Assembly: GCA_002390745.1 (NCBI GenBank)
Contig: DGQK01000012.1
Coordinates: forward strand, 235,895 to 299,894
DNA: 64,000 nucleotides
Direction of reading: 5' to 3'
Source: Bacteroidetes bacterium UBA4416
Lineage (GTDB): Bacteria > Bacteroidota > Bacteroidia > B-17B0 > Aurantibacillaceae
Numbering within the stretch: the first letter of the stretch is position 1; the number at the start of each line of letters is the position of its first letter. Under the pieces are notes generated by a model, which had not been told where the DNA came from, did not search any database, and saw nothing but the letters and a program-made list of their open reading frames with translations. Position numbers and translations under genes: made by a program. Of this stretch, positions 33,490 to 42,399 are shown piece after piece.

Positions 33490-33522
33490 ACCCCATCAAG
33501 AGATATCCTGATGGGGTTTTTT
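33490..33522 (+). terminator. Intrinsic terminator closing the polysaccharide locus
   Basis: A perfect nine-pair stem ACCCCATCA/TGATGGGGT with a 10-base loop is followed by six Ts, 20 bases after the rffA stop. It separates the locus from the convergent gene at 33544. Confidence 0.9.
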
Positions 33523-33543
33523 AGTTAAGGAGGTGGTGTCTTC

Positions 33544-35445
33544 TCAATAAGCCCTTTCGTTTTTTCCTTCCATGTAATTCACAAAGGCTTTGTTAGATAC
33601 CTTATTTCCGCCGGGAGTAGGGTAGTTGCCGGTGAAGTACCAGTCGCCGAGGTTATGCGGGCAGGATTGGTGCAGGCCTTCAATGGTCTGGTAAATAATT
33701 TGCAGCTCCGCTTTCAGATCGGCCGGGCGGATGAGTTCGGCGATCTTCTGTGAGATTTCTTCGTTTGTGAAAGTGCGGTACACTTCCTTCACGATGTTGA
33801 TCTGTTCTTCCTTGGGTTTTAGCAATTCTGCTTTTGCCTTTTCGTACAGATTGTTGAGCAATCCTTCCTTACCGGTTTCTTTGATCAGGGAAATTGCCGC
33901 ATCAAATGCCACAAATTTTCCAATGATCGCCATATCGATCCCGTAGCAGTCAGGATAGCGGATTTGCGGCGCCGAAGAAATGATGATGATCTTCTTAGGA
34001 TTTAAGCGGTCGAGGATACGGAGAATACTTTGCTTCAAGGTTGTTCCGCGTACAATACTGTCATCTAAAATAACCAGGGTATCAATGTCTTTCTTTACCG
34101 TTTCGTAAGTAATATCGTACACCAGGTTCACCAGGCTGTCGCGACTTTCATCGTCCGTAATAAACGTACGCTGCTTGGCATCTTTCAGGATCACCTTGTG
34201 AATGCGCGGATGCCTGGCCAGGATCTTGCTGAGGGCAGGCTCCGAAACGTTAGCTCCCATTTTCAGGATCTCCGTCGCTTTGGATTTATTGATATGTTCA
34301 TCAATACCTTCCACCAACCCACCGAACGCAATTTCCGCGGTGTTGGGGATATAGCTGAATACCGTATTGTCAAGGTCATAGTCGATTGCCTTCAGCACCT
34401 GAGGCACCAGGTAGCGCCCCAGTTGCTGGCGTTCCCTGTAAATATCCGCATCGTTGCCCCGGCTGAAATAGATCCGCTCGAAAGAGCAGGCCTTTTTCTC
34501 CAAAGGCTCAATAATTTGTTGTTCGGTGTAGGTTCCGTCTTTTTTAATGATAGCCGCGTGTCCCGGCTTTAATTCCTGCACATCGGAAATCTTTACGTTA
34601 AACACCGTCTGGATCACCGGCCGTTCGCTGGCTACCACAAGCACTTCATCATCCTTGTATACATAGGCAGGACGGATCCCACTTGGGTCTCTCAGCACAA
34701 AGGCATCACCGTGCCCCATCATGCCCGCCATCACATAGCCGCCGTCCCATTTTTTGCTACTCTCCACCAGGATGGAAGTTACATCAATATGCTTTTGAAT
34801 CTCCTTGGAGATCTCATAATTATTCAGTCCTTTTTCCTTGAACATTTTAAAGAGGCGATCATTTTCCTTATCGAGGAAATGCCCGATCTTTTCCATCACC
34901 GTTACCGTATCGGCTTTCACAGTTGGATGCTGGCCCAGCTCGATCAGGTGCCCCAGCAGTTCGTCCACGTTGGTAAGGTTGAAGTTGCCTGCTACCAGGA
35001 GGTTGCGGGCCATCCAGTTATTTTGCCTTCTGAATGGATGGCAGCTCTGGATATTATTGCCACCGTAAGTTCCATAGCGCAGATGCCCCAGGATCAACTC
35101 ACCCATGAATGGAATGTTTTTTTTCTGCCACTCGATGTCATTGTAGTTTTCCGGATTTTTTTGCTTCGCATTGATGTAAAGGTCGTTGATCTGCGAGAAA
35201 ATATCCTGAGTAGCCTTTGGCTCGATAGAGCGTAAACGGTCAATGTAGGTTGTGCCAGGCTCCATATCCAGCTTCACGGTAGCCACACCCGCGCCGTCTT
35301 GCCCGCGGTTGATCATCTTATCCATCAGCTGGTACATTTTATGCAAACCATACCTGCTGCTCCCGTATTTTTCCTTGTAAAAAGCCAATGGTTTCAGTAG
35401 CCGGATCAGTGCTACACCACATTCGTGTTCAATTTTGTCGCTCAT
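33544..35445 (-). CDS. Long amidophosphoribosyltransferase homologue (PurF-like)
   Basis: A 633-residue protein. An N-terminal class II glutaminase has its nucleophile Cys9 after a short propeptide (MSDKIEHECGVALIRLL), with INRGQDGAGVATV following. The C-terminal phosphoribosyltransferase shows the PRPP loop LVILDDSIVRGTTLKQS. The bacterial PurF average is about 470-500 residues; this longer form, with an extra region around residues 80-200, is typical of a second Bacteroidota paralogue. It may catalyse 5-phosphoribosylamine formation or a related amination. It stands alone on the minus strand, convergent with the glycan locus. Confidence 0.88.
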   Translation of the reverse strand: MSDKIEHECGVALIRLLKPLAFYKEKYGSSRYGLHKMYQLMDKMINRGQDGAGVATVKLDMEPGTTYIDRLRSIEPKATQDIFSQINDLYINAKQKNPENYNDIEWQKKNIPFMGELILGHLRYGTYGGNNIQSCHPFRRQNNWMARNLLVAGNFNLTNVDELLGHLIELGQHPTVKADTVTVMEKIGHFLDKENDRLFKMFKEKGLNNYEISKEIQKHIDVTSILVESSKKWDGGYVMAGMMGHGDAFVLRDPSGIRPAYVYKDDEVLVVASERPVIQTVFNVKISDVQELKPGHAAIIKKDGTYTEQQIIEPLEKKACSFERIYFSRGNDADIYRERQQLGRYLVPQVLKAIDYDLDNTVFSYIPNTAEIAFGGLVEGIDEHINKSKATEILKMGANVSEPALSKILARHPRIHKVILKDAKQRTFITDDESRDSLVNLVYDITYETVKKDIDTLVILDDSIVRGTTLKQSILRILDRLNPKKIIIISSAPQIRYPDCYGIDMAIIGKFVAFDAAISLIKETGKEGLLNNLYEKAKAELLKPKEEQINIVKEVYRTFTNEEISQKIAELIRPADLKAELQIIYQTIEGLHQSCPHNLGDWYFTGNYPTPGGNKVSNKAFVNYMEGKNERAY

Positions 35446-35502
35446 AATTTTAGAAATGCAAATTTACTCATTAAAGTGGCTGTTTGCCATAATTAAAACC
35501 CC

Positions 35503-35539
35503 TTTTGGACAAAGAAGTTTAAAACTCCAATTTTGGACA
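35503..35539. repeat. Direct repeat TTTTGGACA in a divergent promoter region
   Basis: TTTTGGACA occurs at 35503-35511 and again at 35531-35539, 28 bases apart, in the 156-base gap between the PurF-like gene and the CotH gene. The spacing of nearly three helical turns would put two bound proteins on the same face. A TATATTTA box (35573-35580) that may serve the CotH gene lies downstream. Confidence 0.5.
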
Positions 35540-35601
35540 GAAATAATAAGCTTTTTTAACATATTATAATTGTATATTTAACAATACCAAATAGTTACAG
35601 A

Positions 35602-38160
35602 ATGACTAAGATCCTGCTTCCGCTTCTCCTCCTCTTGTTTATTCTGCCGGCCAGAGGTCAGGTAAAGATCAATGAGTATTCGGTTTCCAACTCCACGCTT
35701 ACCACCGGGACAGTCTTTACCGATAATACAGGCAGCTCGCCCGACTGGGTAGAACTATACAATGCGGGCTCATCCGCTGCCAACATCGGTGGCTGGAACA
35801 TGAGCGATGACCCCAATGATATTGTAAAATATGCATTTCCTTCCGGGACCACTATCCCGGGCGGAGGCTTCCTGAGGATATGGTGCAGCGGTAAAGGCGA
35901 TCCTTCCAACGCCGCAGGGCACATCCACACCAATTTTAAGCTTACCCAGTGTAAGGGCGACTGGATCATACTCATGAATGGATCCACGGTTGTGGATACG
36001 CTTCGCCTGAGAAAAACGCAGGCCAGGCATTCACGCGGCCGCAGCCCTGATGGTTCCGCTACCTGGAAAGTGTACACCGCACCGACCCCCAATGCTTCCA
36101 ATACCGGCACGGCCTATGACGGCTATGCGCCAACACCCCTGCTAAGCCCGGGCCCCGGATTTTACAGCTCAGGGCAAAGCATTTCCATTTCGGTTCCGCC
36201 TTCTTCCGGCCTTACGGTATATTACACCACCGATGGCTCAGAGCCCACCACCTCGTCTGCGGTTTATGCGGCCACGCCTGTGAGTACGACGTCCACAACA
36301 GTTGTCAGGGCCTATGCGGTGAGCAGCAATGCCAGCATCCTGCCAGGCTTCATGGAAACCAATACGTATTTTATAAATGAAAACATCAACGCGCAGTATG
36401 GCGTAGTGTCTATCAGCGGGGGCGCCAAGCTCAACCAGTTGATGAACGGAACGCAAAACAACCCGCCCACCCATTTCGAGTATTTCGACAACAGCACTTT
36501 TATTACCGAAACCTACGGCCTCTCCAACAAGCACGGGAACGACTCCTGGGCCTACGACCAGCGCGGGATCGATTTTGAGACCAAAGATGATTACGGTTAC
36601 AATTACGCCCTGCTGCATAAATTCTTTACCGATTGGAAAATGGGGAAGAGCAAGCGCAAGGAATTTCAGCATGTGATCCTGAAGGCGGCGGCCTCTGATA
36701 ACTTTCCCGGCGATAAGCCCGGCGTAGCCTGCCACATGCGCGACGCTTTCGTGCAGAGCTATTGCTTCCGCAAAGAGCTGGAGATCGACGGTCGTCGGAA
36801 TAAACATGTCATTACCTTTGTCAATGGCCAATACTGGGGCATTTATGAGCTGCGGGAGGCCTTTGAAACCGATTACACGGATTACTATTACGATCAGCCG
36901 AAAGATAGTATCGACAACCTTGCCTACTGGGGAAGCCTGCAGATCAGGGATGGCAGCGACACCGGCTGGGTGAACCTCTACAATTATGTAATGGCCAACC
37001 CGATGACGAATGCAACAGCCTATGCTTATGTAGATAGCAAGCTCAATTTTAAAAGCCTCATTGATTATATGATCTACAACTCCTATGTGGTGAACTCCGA
37101 TTTCATCAACTGGAATACCGCCTGGTGGAGGGGCCGGGCGAAGCTGGGTGATAAAAAGAAATGGCGCTACTGGAACTGGGACATGGATAATGTGTATGAC
37201 CTCGGCGAGAATTTTTCGGGGATCCCGACAACAGGCATGGAGGCCGATCCCTGCGCTTACGAAAGCACGTTTCATAATGCAGGGCCCAATAAAGGCCATC
37301 CCGATATGTTGGAAAAGCTGATGGCTAACCCGGCTTTTAAATCCATGTACATCAACCGCTACGCCGATCTCCTGAATACAGCCCTGAAATGCGACAGCAT
37401 CCTGGATCAGTTCTATTATTTCAAAAGTATCCTCACACCCGAAATGCCGCGCCACGTTGCCAAATGGGGCAGCGGCTCCACGCTCGCCCAGTGGAATAAG
37501 AATATGGATACGCTGCAAAGCAAGATCACTCAGCGTTGCTCTTTCATTGAGCAGAAGATAAAAGACTGCTATCATGTGACCGGGCCCTACCAGATTGCCG
37601 TAAACGTGCTCCCTGCCGGCAAAGGCGAAGTGAAGCTCAACAGCATCTGGCTGCCCAATTACGTGTGGAGGGGAAATTACTTCGGGGGAGTGAGCATGAG
37701 TTTTGAGCAGCGGGAGCTGGACGCCGCTAATTATGAATTCGATCACTGGGAATTTAAGCGGCATACACCTTCGCCTTCCACCACGCGCGATACGGTAACG
37801 ATCAACTTCACACAAGCGGATACGGTGATAGCCCATTACAAGGCCAAAGAAAAAAAGATTGAGGAGATCCTGAAAGAAGGCGATACCGATGTGATGTTTC
37901 CTACGGCCTTTACGCCTAATGGCGATGGCAACAACGATGTGCTCTTTGCGCTGGGCGGTCTGCGCGCCACGGATATCTCCATTGAGATCTGGAACCGCTG
38001 GGGGCAGCTTGTGTTCAGTACCAACGATCTCTCTAGAGGCTGGGATGGAAACTTCAATGGCACACCGGCGCACACCGGCGTGTATGCCTACCTGATCAAA
38101 TTTACCAGTTTAGAAGGCGATAAAAAACGCGCGAAGGGGAATGTGACCTTGTTGCGATAA
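35602..38160 (+). CDS. Secreted CotH-kinase protein, type IX secretion cargo (type B sorting)
   Basis: An 852-residue exported protein. Residues 1-19 are a signal peptide (LLPLLLLLFILPARGQ). A lamin-tail domain spans about 20-160 (KINEYSVSNS, DWVELYNAGSSAANIGGW). A chitobiase-type beta domain covers 170-245 (YYTTDGSEPTTSSAVY). The CotH kinase-like domain lies at about 280-620 (LKAAASDNFPG, YWGIYELRE, WRYWNWDMDNVYDLG). The end is a gliding-motility C-terminal domain (FPTAFTPNGDGNNDV, WNRWGQLVF), the type B signal for the T9SS. CotH domains phosphorylate proteins in known cases; the target here is unknown. The PorP/SprF gene follows, as usual for type B cargo. Confidence 0.93.
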   Translation: MTKILLPLLLLLFILPARGQVKINEYSVSNSTLTTGTVFTDNTGSSPDWVELYNAGSSAANIGGWNMSDDPNDIVKYAFPSGTTIPGGGFLRIWCSGKGDPSNAAGHIHTNFKLTQCKGDWIILMNGSTVVDTLRLRKTQARHSRGRSPDGSATWKVYTAPTPNASNTGTAYDGYAPTPLLSPGPGFYSSGQSISISVPPSSGLTVYYTTDGSEPTTSSAVYAATPVSTTSTTVVRAYAVSSNASILPGFMETNTYFINENINAQYGVVSISGGAKLNQLMNGTQNNPPTHFEYFDNSTFITETYGLSNKHGNDSWAYDQRGIDFETKDDYGYNYALLHKFFTDWKMGKSKRKEFQHVILKAAASDNFPGDKPGVACHMRDAFVQSYCFRKELEIDGRRNKHVITFVNGQYWGIYELREAFETDYTDYYYDQPKDSIDNLAYWGSLQIRDGSDTGWVNLYNYVMANPMTNATAYAYVDSKLNFKSLIDYMIYNSYVVNSDFINWNTAWWRGRAKLGDKKKWRYWNWDMDNVYDLGENFSGIPTTGMEADPCAYESTFHNAGPNKGHPDMLEKLMANPAFKSMYINRYADLLNTALKCDSILDQFYYFKSILTPEMPRHVAKWGSGSTLAQWNKNMDTLQSKITQRCSFIEQKIKDCYHVTGPYQIAVNVLPAGKGEVKLNSIWLPNYVWRGNYFGGVSMSFEQRELDAANYEFDHWEFKRHTPSPSTTRDTVTINFTQADTVIAHYKAKEKKIEEILKEGDTDVMFPTAFTPNGDGNNDVLFALGGLRATDISIEIWNRWGQLVFSTNDLSRGWDGNFNGTPAHTGVYAYLIKFTSLEGDKKRAKGNVTLLR

Positions 38161-38178
38161 CTCTCAAACATCACGCCT

Positions 38179-39219
38179 ATGAAAACCTATTTCTCATATC
38201 TGCTGATGTTGTGCACGTTTGCCGCGTCAGCCCAGGATATTCACTTTTCCCAGATCCAGGAATCGCCCTTGTGGCTTAATCCTGCCAATGCCGGTTTTTT
38301 CAACGGCTATTTCCGGGCTGTGGCCAACTACAGGAACCAATGGGCCTCGATGGGAAATGCCTATCAGACCATGGCTCTCAGCATCGATGGCAATGCGCTT
38401 AAAGTAAGGAAGAATAAGGCCTATGCAGGATTGGGTTTGTTTATCTTCAACGACAGGGCCGGCGTGGCGAAGATCGGGACCACGCAGGCGCAACTTCATG
38501 CCAACGCGATTGTAAAGGCCAGTAAGAACAGTAAAATTGCAGGGGGGATTTACCTTGGCCTCAACCAGAACAGCGCGACCTATTCAGCGCTGACCTATGG
38601 CAACCAGTACAATGGGAAGGAGATCGATCAATCACTGGCCACAGGCGAAACCGTGAATTACATCTCCTTTGTGAATTCGGATGTGGGCGCGGGCGTCAAC
38701 TACGAGTATTCTTCGGCTACAAGCGATATGACCCGGGATGACATTTTCAGCCTGAAGATCGGAGCGGCGGTACATCATATCAACAGGCCGGTCCAGCGTT
38801 TCAGCACCGGTTCGGTGTACCGTGTGCCCATGCGCTTTGTGGGCAATGTGCAGGCTCGCATCGATATCAGGAATACCAAACTGTCGCTGCTGCCCAGCCT
38901 CGTGTATTTGCAGCAGGCTTCTGCTATGGAGATCATTGCGGGCACACACCTGCGCTTCCGGTTTAAGAACGGCACCAAGCTCACCGGCAACAAAACAGAA
39001 GCAGGCCTGAACGTGGGCCTGTATTACAGGTTCAATGATGCCATTGTGCCACAGGTAAACCTCGACATGGGAAAATATGCCATTGGTGTTTCCTATGATT
39101 ACAATATTTCCAGATACAGCCAGGTCAGCAAGGGCATGGGTGGATTCGAAGTCTATCTCAAATTCATGACTTTGGACGATGCTCTCTTTAAACGTAAGAG
39201 AGAGCATGGTTTAAATTGA
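38179..39219 (+). CDS. PorP/SprF-family outer-membrane protein
   Basis: A 346-residue beta-barrel protein with signal peptide MKTYFSYLLMLCTFAASAQ. DIHFSQIQESPLWLNPANAG is the family N-terminus, followed by FRAVANYRNQWASMG. SprF-type members help anchor or export the adjacent type B T9SS cargo. It lies 18 bases after the CotH protein gene and is presumably its dedicated partner. An imperfect hairpin (ATGCTCTCT/AGAGAGCAT, 39179-39207) in its last codons, followed by a T-rich stretch, could be a terminator. Confidence 0.93.
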   Translation: MKTYFSYLLMLCTFAASAQDIHFSQIQESPLWLNPANAGFFNGYFRAVANYRNQWASMGNAYQTMALSIDGNALKVRKNKAYAGLGLFIFNDRAGVAKIGTTQAQLHANAIVKASKNSKIAGGIYLGLNQNSATYSALTYGNQYNGKEIDQSLATGETVNYISFVNSDVGAGVNYEYSSATSDMTRDDIFSLKIGAAVHHINRPVQRFSTGSVYRVPMRFVGNVQARIDIRNTKLSLLPSLVYLQQASAMEIIAGTHLRFRFKNGTKLTGNKTEAGLNVGLYYRFNDAIVPQVNLDMGKYAIGVSYDYNISRYSQVSKGMGGFEVYLKFMTLDDALFKRKREHGLN

Positions 39220-39441
39220 TTTTTCCGGTGAATGTTATGGTTCGGGTTTTGAGCCGGTGCCGCGTGAGCGATCGTCGTGAAAACCTGACAGCCACAACGC
39301 GTCGTGGCCGGCACGCCCGGATTTAGATAGCTGAGGCATCACAACCTGTAGAAATGAAATAGCCGGCGTTATTCAGCTTCTTGCTGTATTCTGTATTCTC
39401 CGCAGAATATTAATTACATTTAGCCTTCCAAAATACTTCCG

Positions 39442-41817
39442 GTGCATTCTCTATGGTCACATAAAAAGAAACTGCTTTTAGGGGTGCTGCTATTGGCAAT
39501 GGCATTGGGCTTTTTATGCTGCCTTCCCGACCCCCTGTTTTCCGATTCCTATTCGGTTGTATTGAATGATAAAAAGGGCGGCCTGTTATCTGCGAAGATT
39601 GCGGCCGACGGGCAGTGGCGCTTTCCGGGGGCCGGGAGTACGAACCCAAAATTCAATTGCAGCCTGCTGATGTTCGAAGATCAGTATTTTATGGAGCACC
39701 CGGGTGTCAATCCTGTTTCTGTGTGGCGCGCCTTCCGGCAGAACAGCAAAGCGGGGAAGATTGTGAGCGGCGGAAGCACCATAACCATGCAGGTAGCAAG
39801 GCTCATCCGCAAAAATCAAAAGCGGACCTATGCCGGAAAACTCCTGGAGCTGGTGATGGCGCTTCGCCTGGAGCTCACACATTCAAAAGCCGATATACTG
39901 AGTTTGTATGCTGCACATGCGCCTTTCGGTACCAATGTGGTAGGAGTGGAAGCTGCCGCCTGGCGGTATTTCGGGCGCGACCTTGCACAGCTTTCCTGGG
40001 CGGAATGCGCCACCCTGGCGGTGCTGCCGAATTCTCCATCCATCATTTACCCCGGGCGGAACTCCGGAAAGCTGAAGCAAAAGCGCGACCGCCTTCTCTA
40101 CAAGTTATACAGCCTGCATTACTTCGACCGGGAAACCTATGAGCTATCGCTACGCGAGCCTCTGCCGGAGAAGCCTTACCCACTGCCCAACAAAGCAAGG
40201 CACCTGCTGAACAGAGCCCTGAAGGAAACGCCTGGGCAAAACCAGTTTAATACCACCATCGATCCGGAGCTCCAGGAAAGGCTGCTGGAGATTGTTTCCA
40301 GGCACGGCGAGCGCCTGAAACAGAATGAGGTGCATAACCTCTGCGCCCTGGTACTCGATGTGAATAGCAACGAGGTACTATCCTACATTGGTAATACGCC
40401 GTTGAAAGACCGTGAGCCGCATGGCGAAGATGTGGACGTGATTATGGCTGACCGCAGTACGGGAAGTCTTTTAAAGCCTTACCTCTATGGCTTTATGCTC
40501 AACGATGGGCAGCTGATGCCAAATGTGCTGGTGCCTGATATCCCGACACAGATCTCCGGTTATGTTCCGCAGAACTTTGATTTTACCTATGATGGTGCAG
40601 TGCCGGCAAAGCAGGCGCTCGCCCGCAGCCTCAACATTCCGGCCGTGAAGCTTTTGCAGGAATACGGAATTCAGAAATTCCTGGACCGCCTGAGGCAGCT
40701 GGGCCTGAGCTCTATGAACCGCCCTGCCGACAACTACGGCCTGTCGCTTATCCTCGGCGGCGGCGAGTCGAAACTGTGGGATATGTGCAGCGCCTATGCC
40801 GCGATGGCAAAGACCCTGAACCGCTATAACGGTTCGCATACTTACCTTGCCTCGGATTGGAAAAAGCCGCATTACCTGGAGCAGGCTGAGGGCAGGCCCG
40901 GCAGAGAAAAGTCGGCCGATCCGCTGATCTCGGCTTCGGCGATATGGCTTACTTTTGAAGCGATGGCAGAAGTGGGCCGCCCCGACATCGACGCCAGCTG
41001 GAAACGCCTGGGCAATGCGCAGAAGATCGCCTGGAAAACAGGCACCAGCTTTGGCTTCCGCGATGGCTGGGCCATAGGCATTACCGGTCGCTATGTGGTA
41101 GGCGTATGGATCGGGAATGCCGACGGCGAGGGACGTCCGGGACTGACGGGAATCTCTGCGGCCGCGCCGGTCCTGTTCGAAATTTTTGGTGTGCTGCCGA
41201 AATCAGACTGGTTCGGCATGCCGGCTTCTGATTTGCGGCAGGTGAGCGTTTGTACACAAAGTGGCTGCCTGCCGTCGCCGCATTGCCCCGATCTCAGAAA
41301 AGAATGGATACCGAAGCAAAGCCATGCCGCTCTCATCTGTAAGTACCACCAGCTCATTCACACAGATGCTTCCGGCCGGTACCGTGTTACAGATCAGTGT
41401 GCATCGCCCCTCGAAATGAGATCCCTGCCCTGGTTCGTGCTTCCACCCACTCTGGAATATTACTATAAGATCAAAAATCCGTCCTACAAAACATTACCAC
41501 CCTACAAACCGGGCTGTGAGCCGGCGATAGAGCGCTCAATGGAAATGATCTATCCAAAGCCCGGCACCGTGATCTATATTCCTTACGAGCTCAGCGGCGA
41601 GCAGGGTAAAACGGTATTGGAGATTGCGCACCGCAATCCTTCCAATGTGGTTTTCTGGCACCTCGATGGCGTGCTGATTGGTACCACAAAGGAAATCCAC
41701 CAGCTGGGGGTAGCACCCGCCAAAGGGAAACACCTCCTCACGGTTTCCGATAATACCGGGGAAACGCTGACGATCCCTTTTGAGGTTGTGAGTGAGAAAA
41801 AAACAGGCGATAGGTAG
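39442..41817 (+). CDS. pbpC: Penicillin-binding protein 1C
   Basis: A 791-residue bifunctional peptidoglycan synthase anchored by an N-terminal helix (residues 10-28). The family 51 glycosyltransferase shows FEDQYFMEHPGVNP (Glu79) and GGSTITMQ (111-118). The transpeptidase has STGSLLKP (Ser342, Lys345), SLNIP and KTG (532-534). The C-terminal 100 residues form the PbpC-specific beta domain. It starts with GTG. Unlike many pbpC genes it has no alpha-2-macroglobulin gene beside it in this window. A TACATTTA box (39414-39421) may be its promoter. Confidence 0.93.
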   Translation: MHSLWSHKKKLLLGVLLLAMALGFLCCLPDPLFSDSYSVVLNDKKGGLLSAKIAADGQWRFPGAGSTNPKFNCSLLMFEDQYFMEHPGVNPVSVWRAFRQNSKAGKIVSGGSTITMQVARLIRKNQKRTYAGKLLELVMALRLELTHSKADILSLYAAHAPFGTNVVGVEAAAWRYFGRDLAQLSWAECATLAVLPNSPSIIYPGRNSGKLKQKRDRLLYKLYSLHYFDRETYELSLREPLPEKPYPLPNKARHLLNRALKETPGQNQFNTTIDPELQERLLEIVSRHGERLKQNEVHNLCALVLDVNSNEVLSYIGNTPLKDREPHGEDVDVIMADRSTGSLLKPYLYGFMLNDGQLMPNVLVPDIPTQISGYVPQNFDFTYDGAVPAKQALARSLNIPAVKLLQEYGIQKFLDRLRQLGLSSMNRPADNYGLSLILGGGESKLWDMCSAYAAMAKTLNRYNGSHTYLASDWKKPHYLEQAEGRPGREKSADPLISASAIWLTFEAMAEVGRPDIDASWKRLGNAQKIAWKTGTSFGFRDGWAIGITGRYVVGVWIGNADGEGRPGLTGISAAAPVLFEIFGVLPKSDWFGMPASDLRQVSVCTQSGCLPSPHCPDLRKEWIPKQSHAALICKYHQLIHTDASGRYRVTDQCASPLEMRSLPWFVLPPTLEYYYKIKNPSYKTLPPYKPGCEPAIERSMEMIYPKPGTVIYIPYELSGEQGKTVLEIAHRNPSNVVFWHLDGVLIGTTKEIHQLGVAPAKGKHLLTVSDNTGETLTIPFEVVSEKKTGDR

Positions 41818-41914
41818 GCATGAGACACAGGTAGTGAGATTTGAGTAGGGAGGCATGAGATATGAGTAATGAGATTTGAGTAGTGAGAAAGAATCAAATC
41901 TCACATCTCACTAC
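41817..41914. repeat. 35-base tandem repeat plus inverted copy after pbpC
   Basis: Two 35-base units (41817-41851 and 41852-41886) share GGCATGAGA and TGAGATTTGAGTAG. They are followed by an inverted partial copy (TCAAATCTCA, 41894-41903) that pairs perfectly with TGAGATTTGA (41870-41879) across a 14-base loop. The array begins at the pbpC stop codon. Low-complexity GAGAT-type repeats like this occur dispersed in Bacteroidota genomes. It may work as a terminator despite lacking a good T-tract. Confidence 0.8.
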
Positions 41915-41992
41915 AAATTACTCGGTACTTTTAATGTTAATTCCAGTCCTTTTTTGTTGAAAAAGTTTTCATGATCCCACACAATAGTTCTT

Positions 41993-42000
41993 TACTTTTG
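41993..42000 (+). promoter_or_regulatory. TAnnTTTG promoter element of the MerR gene
   Basis: An exact TACTTTTG ends one base before the ATG at 42002 (a second ATG follows at 42005). If it is used, transcription would start at or next to the start codon, giving a leaderless mRNA. Confidence 0.5.
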
Positions 42001-42001
42001 A

Positions 42002-42349
42002 ATGATGGCAGTATCAGAGGAAAAAGAAACCGAAAAATTATTTTATTCCATTGGGGAAGTGGCGGCGATGTTCGATGTGAACACCTCGTTGATCCGTTTT
42101 TGGGAGAAAGAATTCGATGTGATCTCTCCTTCCAAAAATAAAAAAGGCAACCGCCTCTTTACCAAAAAAGACATAGAGAACTTCAAGCTCATCTTTCATT
42201 TCGTGAAAGAGAAAGGCTATACGCTGCAGGGAGCTAAAGATAAACTCAAAGGCGGTCTTAAAGAATCCGATCAGGTAAAAGCTGAGGTGATTGATAAGCT
42301 GAAGCAGATCAAAACCAAACTACTCAACCTGAAAGATTCGATAGAGTGA
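42002..42349 (+). CDS. MerR-family transcriptional regulator
   Basis: A 115-residue DNA-binding protein. The N-terminal winged helix reads YSIGEVAAMFDVNTSLIRFWEKEF, then NRLFTKKDIENFKLI. A C-terminal helix follows (QVKAEVIDKLKQIKTKLLNL) for dimerisation, with no effector-binding domain. Small MerR proteins of this kind are universal in Bacteroidota, with unknown targets. Either of two adjacent ATGs may be the start. Its stop overlaps an in-frame reading of the downstream kinase, so the pair may be coexpressed. Confidence 0.9.
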   Translation: MMAVSEEKETEKLFYSIGEVAAMFDVNTSLIRFWEKEFDVISPSKNKKGNRLFTKKDIENFKLIFHFVKEKGYTLQGAKDKLKGGLKESDQVKAEVIDKLKQIKTKLLNLKDSIE

Positions 42350-42399
42350 ATGCCGCTTTCTGCCGGAAGTCTTTATTTTATCATTTGTTTCGATCCACC

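Noticed and set aside
33544..35445. Ordinary purine-pathway PurF
   Set aside because: Length of 633 residues and the insertion after the glutaminase start differ from PurF; I therefore name it only as a PurF-like paralogue.
36238..38073. 611-codon open frame on the minus strand
   Set aside because: It lies wholly antisense to the CotH protein gene, whose domains, signal peptide and sorting tail are convincing; the antisense product has no recognisable domain and arises from codon bias.
41817..41914. CRISPR array
   Set aside because: Only two adjacent units with no spacers of equal length, plus an inverted piece; no cas genes in the window.
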